From Parcubacteria group bacterium LiPW_15 (lineage in GTDB: Bacteria > Patescibacteriota > Minisyncoccia > UBA6257 > 2-01-FULL-56-20), in assembly GCA_007375645.1 (NCBI GenBank), contig VMER01000004.1, positions 1-39,603 on the forward strand: a DNA stretch of 39,603 nt, in the 5' to 3' direction. Shown one piece after another: positions 33,919 through 39,603 of this stretch. A program made the translations under genes and the position numbers. Numbering within the stretch: position 1 is the stretch's first letter; each line of letters begins with the position of its first letter. The notes beneath the pieces are model-generated. The model made no database searches. It was given only the letters and a program-made list of their open reading frames with translations, and had not been told where the DNA came from.

Positions 33919-33947
33919 TTGACAAAACCTCTCTAAAATGCTACAAT
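33919..33947 (+). promoter_or_regulatory. Promoter of the surface protein gene
   Basis: -35 TTGACA (33919-33924), 17-nt spacer, -10 TACAAT (33942-33947). Predicted start near 33954; a small CCCG/CGGG hairpin lies in the 5' leader (33966-33978). Confidence 0.85.
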
Positions 33948-33994
33948 TCCCGAACAATTCAATTACCCGAAAAACGGGCTAAAATAATAACGAA

Positions 33995-36373
33995 ATGACC
34001 ATAACCAACAAAAAAATTCTCGGAATCGCAATTGTCCTCGTGGGCCTCACGTTCGCGGGAACTTCTGTTTCTACGGTGAATGCCGCTACCTGCCCCACGC
34101 TTTACGGCCACATTGTCCATCCGGGCGGAAACGGCTATCCAGCAACAGCTACGGCCACTAACGGATCTGACAACTGTACTGCGGAAATAACTTTCAGCGC
34201 ATATAAAGTTTATGTCACCCCGGGTCATCCGGGCTGGCTTGATACTCAGACTCTTTTTGATTCCCAAACCCTCACCTTCGCCCCGGGAGAAACCAAAACC
34301 TTCACGGTTAACACTCCCCAATGTTACGCCCAGCTCGATCTTTATGAAGGACCCGCACAACCCCATTTGAGCGACGCTGCTGGTGGATTTCCGGGCCAAA
34401 ATCTTTTGTCCTATTTGTTTACTGGCGGATCCGCCCTCTGTACGAACACACCCCCGCCGCAGCTCTCCTGCTCTCCCGCCAACCAAAATGTGGACATCAA
34501 TCAATCCGCTAATTTTTCCGCGAACGGCGGAGATGGAACCTATTCCTGGAGCTCGGGGTCAGGTTCTCCTTCGACCGGCAACGGAGCAAATTTTTCTTCT
34601 TCCTGGAACACTTCCGGAAACAAAACTGTAACCGTTACGAGCGGCTCCCAAACCGCTACCTGTTCGGTGTCCGTAAATCCTCCGGCTGTCGAACTTTCTT
34701 GTCAGCCTCAAACCCAGACCATTAACGTCGGCGATATTGCGGTCTTTTCCGCGCAGGGCGGCAACGGCAACTACAACTGGACCTCTCCCGGCTCCCCCGC
34801 CTCCGGCGTAGGTGCCAATTTTAGTTCCGCATTCTCTAGCGCCGGAGTTAAAACCGTAAACGTTACGGACGGAACTCAAACCAAGCAGTGTTCGGTTACC
34901 GTGAACGAAGTTGCGCAAAATCTTACTTGCTCTCCTTCGAGCCAGACCGGAAACGTGAATGACTATCTTACTTTTAGCGCCCAGGGCGGCAGCGGAAATT
35001 ACACTTGGAATGGCGGCGGAAATCCGACTACCGGCAACGGCACTTCGTTTGTCACGCAGTTTTTAACTTCCGGAAATAAAACTGTAACCGTTACGAGCGG
35101 CTCCCAAACTGCGACTTGTTCCGCATACATCAACCAAACCTCCTGCATCCAACCGAGCATCTATTTGAACGCAGCCAACAACATCACCGAGAACTCCGCG
35201 ACCCTTAATGGTTATATTGACCCTCAGGGCAAACCAACCACTTATTACTTTGAGTATGGCGTGAGCCAATCTTACGGCTACACCACCAATTCTCAGACGA
35301 TCACTTCTCCCCAAACCGTCACCTTCAGCATCTATGGCCTGCAGCCGAATACTACCTATTATTACCGTCTGGTAGCTCAAAGTGAATGCGGAACCAACCG
35401 CACCTCGGCTTTCAGTTTCACCACCCCCGGCGGCTACACCCCGCCCCAGCAGCAAATTTACTGCAATCCCCAAAACCAGAATGTTAACGTTAACGACTGG
35501 GTAAACTTCAACGCGACCGGCGGCAATGGCAACTATTATTGGTCCACCTCCGGAGACGCTTCTCCCTACAGCGGAAACGGCCAGAGCTTTGGCACCCGCT
35601 TTTCCAATAATGGAACGAAGATCGTAACCGTAAGTTCTTCAAATGGTGGAAGCGCGCAATGTATCGTCTACATAAACACCCCCCAGCAATATTCGAATTT
35701 TCAGATAACCAAAAATGTCTTGAATCGCACCCTCGGTCAGAGCGTGTATGTGAATAACGTTGAGGCTCAGTCTCAGGACCTAGTAGAATTTGAGATTCGC
35801 GTCCAAAATGCCAACTACAACAATAATTATTCCAATAACAACAATTACTACAATAATTACCAAATATTGGTTCGCGATGCGTTGCCCTACGGACTGACCT
35901 ATGTTCCCGGTTCCACGCGCGTTAACAACAATCAGGTTGCGGACGGGCTTACCCAGGGCTCCGGAATTTATCTGAATAACAATTACGGAAACCAGGAGCA
36001 GATCATCCGCTTCCAGGCGACCGTAAATCCGGACCGCATTGACGGATTACTTACCAACCAGGCTACTGTTACAATTAACTCAGATACGCGAAGCGCTTAT
36101 GCCACCGTGACCGTTCGCCCCCGTGGAACCGTTTTGGGAGCGGCTGATATAGTTACCGGTCCGGAAGACACGCTTCCCATAGTGCTTGCTCTCGGTTTCG
36201 CGTCCGCGCTTGCAGCCTATTATCTTTTGTTCCATCGCAAGGATGCCTCCCCGAAGCTAAACCTCGCTTCCGCCATCGTTTCCGAGACGCCTCGCGTAGA
36301 ACCCAAAAAGAAAACTGAGTTCGAAAAAATGCTGGAACGCATCCGGACAGAAGAAAAGTCCCCCGACGCGTAA
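33995..36373 (+). CDS. Surface protein with Ig-like repeats, FN3 and DUF11-type domains, C-terminal anchor
   Basis: 792 residues. Signal peptide about 1-30 (ending VNA). After an N-terminal domain there are four Ig-like repeats at 157-228, 233-304, 309-380 and 488-561, each opening with xLxCxP and ending with TVTVxSGSQTATC or similar. An FN3-like domain (384-478; ENSATLNGYIDPQGKPTTYYFEYG) interrupts them. A DUF11-type domain (570-706; LVEFEIRVQN...PYGLTYVPGSTRVN) carries an Asn/Tyr tract at 606-622. A TG motif (721-722), a membrane span (about 727-746) and the basic tail HRK end the anchored part; about 45 charged residues follow. Repeats 1 and 3 share nearly identical DNA. Upstream of a CAP gene and a sortase gene. 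Confidence 0.88.
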   Translation: MTITNKKILGIAIVLVGLTFAGTSVSTVNAATCPTLYGHIVHPGGNGYPATATATNGSDNCTAEITFSAYKVYVTPGHPGWLDTQTLFDSQTLTFAPGETKTFTVNTPQCYAQLDLYEGPAQPHLSDAAGGFPGQNLLSYLFTGGSALCTNTPPPQLSCSPANQNVDINQSANFSANGGDGTYSWSSGSGSPSTGNGANFSSSWNTSGNKTVTVTSGSQTATCSVSVNPPAVELSCQPQTQTINVGDIAVFSAQGGNGNYNWTSPGSPASGVGANFSSAFSSAGVKTVNVTDGTQTKQCSVTVNEVAQNLTCSPSSQTGNVNDYLTFSAQGGSGNYTWNGGGNPTTGNGTSFVTQFLTSGNKTVTVTSGSQTATCSAYINQTSCIQPSIYLNAANNITENSATLNGYIDPQGKPTTYYFEYGVSQSYGYTTNSQTITSPQTVTFSIYGLQPNTTYYYRLVAQSECGTNRTSAFSFTTPGGYTPPQQQIYCNPQNQNVNVNDWVNFNATGGNGNYYWSTSGDASPYSGNGQSFGTRFSNNGTKIVTVSSSNGGSAQCIVYINTPQQYSNFQITKNVLNRTLGQSVYVNNVEAQSQDLVEFEIRVQNANYNNNYSNNNNYYNNYQILVRDALPYGLTYVPGSTRVNNNQVADGLTQGSGIYLNNNYGNQEQIIRFQATVNPDRIDGLLTNQATVTINSDTRSAYATVTVRPRGTVLGAADIVTGPEDTLPIVLALGFASALAAYYLLFHRKDASPKLNLASAIVSETPRVEPKKKTEFEKMLERIRTEEKSPDA

Positions 36374-36398
36374 TATCAAAAAGTCGGCGACCCACAAA

Positions 36399-37364
36399 AT
36401 GAAAATGCTACAAAGAATTAAAAATTTCTTTATGCCGACCGAAGAAAACGCGGGCCTCCCGATATTTCTTTCCTCCTTCTCTCTCACCTTGCTCGGCGTT
36501 TTGGCCGCCTTTCTTCTGCTTGCTCCAGCAACCATCCGCGAAAATCAACTTGCTCAGCTTTTGGGCGGACCGACTTTTGCGAAAACGGATGTTATCCGTT
36601 TGGTTAATTCCGCTCGCGTGAATGCAGGACTCCCAAGCCTCAAAGAAAATGAAGTCTTGGATATCGCCGCCGCGGCCAAGGCCGAGGATATGGCAAGTAA
36701 AGAATATTTTTCCCATAATTCTCCGGATGGAAAAACTCCGTGGGATTTTATCAAGGGCGCGGGCTATAAATATACCGCTGCCGGCGAAAACCTTGCGATG
36801 GACTTTACAACCGCAGAAGCGGCCGAGAACGCACTCATGGCTTCTCCGACTCACCGTGCGAACATTTTGAACCCGCTTTACACGGAAATCGGCGTTTCCG
36901 TTGTTCGGGGAACGTTTGAAAGCCGTCCGGCCATCTATTTGGTTCAACACTTCGGCAAGCCGTCGGTGAAAGTTTCTCAACTCCCGCCGATAAAAGACCT
37001 GACTGCCGCCAAAGAGATACTGAAGCTCCCTGTCCAAAAAATCGAAACTCCGACAACCACCGCCAAGACCGCGGTTCTGGGCACGGAAATCAAACCCCAG
37101 GCTGTAAATCAGGCCGGCTCTCCGGCAACCGATATTCCCGATGTTCCGATCCGTTTTTTGGGATTTTTCGTGACCTTCATGCTCTTAACGACTCTTGCTA
37201 TAGCGCTGATCCGCTTAGGCGCGCTGCCGTTCGGAGTCATGATAAAAACTTTTGTTCTTATACTTATTTTCGGCTACATCGCGACCCATAGCGCGATCCT
37301 CAAGGAGGCTGCCCAAATAACGCCGGTATCTTTTTCCACTAACGCGATTAGCGTCGCAAGGTAG
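36399..37364 (+). CDS. CAP-domain (SCP/PR-1-like) membrane protein
   Basis: 321 residues. An N-terminal span (about 25-45), then a CAP domain at about 65-185: VIRLVNSARVNAGLPSLKENEVLDIAAAAKAEDMASKEYFSHNSPDGKTPWDF (in part), AGENLAMDFTTAEAAENALMASPTHRANILNPLYTEIGVSV. The conserved HxxxxxxxxxxE/H cleft residues appear in YFSHNSP, GENLAMD and SPTHRANI. A linker rich in Thr/Pro/Ala leads to two C-terminal spans (about 250-270 and 283-300). Stop TAG. Bacterial CAP proteins are secreted and often bind small ligands or act in cell-wall or host interaction; its activity is unknown. It lies between the surface protein and sortase genes. Confidence 0.9.
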   Translation: MKMLQRIKNFFMPTEENAGLPIFLSSFSLTLLGVLAAFLLLAPATIRENQLAQLLGGPTFAKTDVIRLVNSARVNAGLPSLKENEVLDIAAAAKAEDMASKEYFSHNSPDGKTPWDFIKGAGYKYTAAGENLAMDFTTAEAAENALMASPTHRANILNPLYTEIGVSVVRGTFESRPAIYLVQHFGKPSVKVSQLPPIKDLTAAKEILKLPVQKIETPTTTAKTAVLGTEIKPQAVNQAGSPATDIPDVPIRFLGFFVTFMLLTTLAIALIRLGALPFGVMIKTFVLILIFGYIATHSAILKEAAQITPVSFSTNAISVAR

Positions 37365-37382
37365 AACGAGTAGAATATAGTA

Positions 37383-38036
37383 GTGAGGCGCCCGCTCCAA
37401 AACAAATTCCGCCGCCTGGCAATTTTTATCTTGCTCTTCTTGGGCGCAAGTTTATTTTTTTATCTTTTGCTGAATGGCGGAGCATTCTTTAAAGAACTCC
37501 GCTACGCAATATTTTTGAATTCGCCTTTTGTTTCTTATGATCTGAAGACCGGGGAAATATTAAAATTGGCTTCTGCCTCAAACTTGCCGCCGGGAGCGAA
37601 CTATCAGTTATTCCTCCCGCGCGTGCAGATCCAAACACCCATCGTCTCCCCAAAAGATCCTGGAACGGCATCGGTTTTAGCCGCGATGGAAGACGGCGTG
37701 GCTCTTTACCCGGGTTCTGTTCTGCCCGGCAATGTCGGCCGCGCGGTAATGCTGGGACACAGCTCCAGGGCCAGTTGGTATAGGGGAAACTACGCGACGG
37801 TTTTTTCGCTCCTCCCCCAAATGAAAGCTGGAGACATCATATATATAGTGGGAAACGGCAAAAAATATACTTACCGGGTCTCCGACAAAAGGGTGATGAG
37901 CCCAAACGATACCAATGCCCTTTTGAAGTCCGCCCCGAATGATTCCGAAATCGCGCTGATAACCTGCTACCCCATAGGTTCCGCCTCGCAAAGGAATATC
38001 GTTCTAGCAAAACTAATTGCGACGGAAAATATTTGA
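37383..38036 (+). CDS. Sortase (transpeptidase)
   Basis: 217 residues from a GTG start 18 nt after the CAP gene. One N-terminal span (about 11-30) and a beta-barrel domain. The catalytic triad is present: His126 in AVMLGHSS, Cys195 in ALITCYPIG and Arg204 in ASQRNIVLAK. FLPRVQIQTPIV and ALYPGSVLPGNVGRAV also match the family. Sortases cleave a C-terminal sorting signal and attach proteins to the envelope. No LPxTG motif is visible in neighbours; the surface protein upstream has an alternative candidate signal. CPR sortases resemble class D/E forms; I do not assign a class. Confidence 0.93.
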   Translation: MRRPLQNKFRRLAIFILLFLGASLFFYLLLNGGAFFKELRYAIFLNSPFVSYDLKTGEILKLASASNLPPGANYQLFLPRVQIQTPIVSPKDPGTASVLAAMEDGVALYPGSVLPGNVGRAVMLGHSSRASWYRGNYATVFSLLPQMKAGDIIYIVGNGKKYTYRVSDKRVMSPNDTNALLKSAPNDSEIALITCYPIGSASQRNIVLAKLIATENI

Positions 38037-38067
38037 TTGAGGGCCCGCAACCGCGTAACATATAAAT

Positions 38068-38874
38068 ATGCTTCCGATAGATTTAATTCTGGTTCGCCAC
38101 GGACAATCCGAGGGCAATGTTGCGAACAAAACAAGCCGGAGCGGCGATAACCGTTTCTTTACCGAAGAATTCAGAAATAGACATAGTCGCACATTTCGAT
38201 TAACCGACAAAGGCATCGAAGAAGCAAAGGCTGCGGGAGAATGGCTTAAAAATAATATCTCTACACCTATCGACAGATTCTATGTAAGCGATTATATCCG
38301 CGCCATGGAAACCGCGACGCTCTTGGATCTATCGAATGCGCTTTGGAGAAGAGAGTTTCATCTTAGGGAGCGCGATATGGCGCTCCAAGACAATCTTCCG
38401 GACGATGAGCGAAAGGTTTTATATCCGAAAGAAGACAAGCAGTACGCACAAAACAAATTCCTATCCATACCCGCCGGAGGCGGAGAATCCATTGCAAGTC
38501 TCTGCTTGCGCTTAAAGGCAACAATGCTGGCACACTGGGCCAGAGAATGCAGCGACAAGCGAGTTATCGCAGTTTGCCATGGACATGTAATGCGAGCGCT
38601 GCAGGTTGAGATTGAAGACCTTTTGCCCGAAAGATTCATAGAGCTTGATGAGTCGGAAAAACCGGAAGACAAAATACGCAATTGTCAGATTTTTTGGTAC
38701 ACACGCCGGGATCCGGAGACAAATGCTCTTGCTCCGCACATAATCGCAGTTCGCTCCGTTTGCCCATGGGACAAGCAGGGTGATTTCGGCTGGCGAAAGA
38801 TTCCCCGCAAACACTGGAGTAACAAGGAGCTTGCGGCCGAGGTTGAGAAACAAGAACGGCAAATTGCGCAATAA
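38068..38874 (+). CDS. Histidine phosphatase superfamily protein (phosphoglycerate mutase-like)
   Basis: 268 residues. The RHG motif LILVRHGQSEGNVANKT (about 7-23) has the phospho-accepting His11. YVSDYIRAMETA holds the conserved Arg, IPAGGGESIASLCLRL the Glu, and VIAVCHGHVMRALQ the second His. Insertions (NRFFTEEFRNRHSRTFRLTD and RERDMALQDNLPDDERKVLYP) and the C-terminal DPETNALAPHIIAVRSVCPWD make it longer than classic cofactor-dependent phosphoglycerate mutase. Broad-specificity phosphatase activity is as likely as mutase activity. It starts 31 nt after the sortase gene but has no obvious link to it. Confidence 0.9.
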   Translation: MLPIDLILVRHGQSEGNVANKTSRSGDNRFFTEEFRNRHSRTFRLTDKGIEEAKAAGEWLKNNISTPIDRFYVSDYIRAMETATLLDLSNALWRREFHLRERDMALQDNLPDDERKVLYPKEDKQYAQNKFLSIPAGGGESIASLCLRLKATMLAHWARECSDKRVIAVCHGHVMRALQVEIEDLLPERFIELDESEKPEDKIRNCQIFWYTRRDPETNALAPHIIAVRSVCPWDKQGDFGWRKIPRKHWSNKELAAEVEKQERQIAQ

Positions 38875-38906
38875 GTTTGTGTTTGTCGCTAAAAGTTACT
38901 TCGTTC

Positions 38907-39603
38907 CTATTTTGTAGCGTTATAGAGCGCCGCTATTTCCGCCGCGGAAAGCGCGCGATTGTAGACGCGGACATCATCGATCTGGCCGTCAACGCCGTTT
39001 ACGCTATTGGAAATATTCATTGCATGAGAGCTACCCACGGGGGTTATTGTTTGCACCGCCGAAAATTTAAATTTCCCGTCAACGTAAAATTTCAAGTTGC
39101 TCCCGTCTGTTGTAAAAGTAAGAAGAACCCAGCTGCCTGCGCCAACGCCATTGGTGGCTTCGGAACCGCTCACAACATTGCTCGTTACCCCGTTCGCGAT
39201 CAATCCGTTGATGGTGGTCGCCCCGGACATCAGTCTGTAATTTACGCTAATATTTCCTCCGCCCGAACTTTTTAATACCACATAGCCATAATCTTTTAAT
39301 TGATCGAAATTTACCCAGGCGCTTATTGAAAAATTGCTTTCGAGCTTTAGAACATTATCGCCATTGCAGGTTATATAATCGTTTACCCCGTTAAAATTCC
39401 CCGAGTAAGATCCGACTTTACCGCCCGCATATCTTTCGGTAGAGGTTCCGTTCCACGTGCCGTTGTTTCCGTATCCCGAAGAATCTATTGTGTCTCCATC
39501 CAACTTCCAATACCCCACAAGACCAGATGGATTGTATAGAGGTGAAAGAGACAGGTTGTTACCCATGGCTATGACTCCGGGGTAATTGGAGATATTAGGG
39601 TTA
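38907..39603 (-). CDS. LamG-domain surface/pseudopilin-like protein (partial, C-terminal part)
   Basis: The frame stays open to the window edge, reading NPNISNYPGVIAMGNNLSLS ahead of the domain, so the start lies beyond 39603. The concanavalin-like LamG fold is clear: GLVGYWKLDGDTIDSSGYGNNG, GSYSGNFNGVNDYI, NFSISAWVNFDQL, SWVLLTFTTDGSNLKFYVDGK, and DDVRVYNRALSAAEIAALYN at the end. In CPR genomes this domain often follows a type IV pilin-like N-terminus, but that cannot be checked here. The gene converges with the histidine phosphatase gene (gap 32 nt). Confidence 0.88.
   Translation of the reverse strand, partial: NPNISNYPGVIAMGNNLSLSPLYNPSGLVGYWKLDGDTIDSSGYGNNGTWNGTSTERYAGGKVGSYSGNFNGVNDYITCNGDNVLKLESNFSISAWVNFDQLKDYGYVVLKSSGGGNISVNYRLMSGATTINGLIANGVTSNVVSGSEATNGVGAGSWVLLTFTTDGSNLKFYVDGKFKFSAVQTITPVGSSHAMNISNSVNGVDGQIDDVRVYNRALSAAEIAALYNATK

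Larger units (their letters stand above)
33537..33994. other. 458-nt region between rrl and the surface protein gene
   Basis: No protein frame or 16S sequence is visible. It holds the 23S leader with hairpins GACTTAAT/ATTAAGTC and CCCAA-CACCTT/AAGGTG-TTGGG near 33545-33607, a terminator-like hairpin (33649-33676), the rRNA promoter (33753-33780), and the divergent promoter of the surface protein gene (33919-33947). The stretch 33785-33910 has no feature I can name. Confidence 0.7.

Noticed and set aside
33540-33990. A 16S rRNA or fragment upstream of 23S
   Set aside because: None of the conserved 16S sequences is visible on either strand in this gap.

Overview
The window looks like a chromosome segment of an ultra-small bacterium of the Candidate Phyla Radiation (Patescibacteria, most like Parcubacteria). 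The reasons are a 23S rRNA gene carrying a group I intron and long expansion segments, a chromosomal tRNA without an encoded CCA end, compact operons with overlapping genes, many secreted Ig/propeller/LamG surface proteins, a sortase, pilus parts, and a dispersed CCTGCCTGCCGGCAGGCAGG palindrome. The lineage is inferred from these traits; no 16S gene is present to confirm it.

Layout. (1) 1-860: the end of a minus-strand pilus operon (PilO-like protein plus a small membrane protein). (2) 934-5948, plus strand: dprA, topA and a short bifunctional (p)ppGpp synthetase/hydrolase. (3) 5905-8280, minus strand: parA, a GIY-YIG nuclease and parB, with parB overlapping the rel gene tail to tail. (4) 8335-8750: tRNA-Leu(CAA) with a terminator, then an isolated GC-rich mini-gene of 40 codons with its own promoter and terminator. 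(5) 8744-19538, minus strand: a PAP2 phosphatase, then rodA, mltG, a single 2258-codon fused rpoB-rpoC gene, rpsF, ssb and rpsR. (6) 19623-28265, minus strand: a 1312-residue propeller protein with peptidoglycan-binding domains, a tail-fibre-like protein, a Cys-motif membrane protein, a glycosyltransferase, a DedA protein, an EEP-family hydrolase and a small basic protein. (7) 28340-33780, minus strand: 23S and 5S rRNA without a linked 16S. (8) 33919-38874, plus strand: a surface protein with Ig-like repeats, a CAP-domain protein, a sortase and a histidine phosphatase. (9) 38907 to the end, minus strand: the C-terminal part of a LamG-domain protein that runs off the window.

The most unusual region is the 23S gene. 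It has an intron at the position equivalent to E. coli 2593, carrying an I-CreI-like homing endonuclease. A second insertion, in the loop of an extended helix equivalent to H45, holds five consecutive tRNA-like genes. All five have encoded CCA ends. One has a CUA (amber) anticodon; three lack the universal U33; the fifth has a 13-nt expansion in its anticodon arm. A third expansion, in the H25 region, is a structured loop. The second outstanding feature is the fusion of RNA polymerase beta and beta-prime subunits in one reading frame.

Functionally the window combines information processing (rpoBC, topA, dprA, rel, parAB, ssb, two ribosomal proteins, rRNA) with cell envelope construction (rodA, mltG, PAP2, sortase, surface proteins). 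All functional calls rest on reading motifs and translations by eye; no database search was run.
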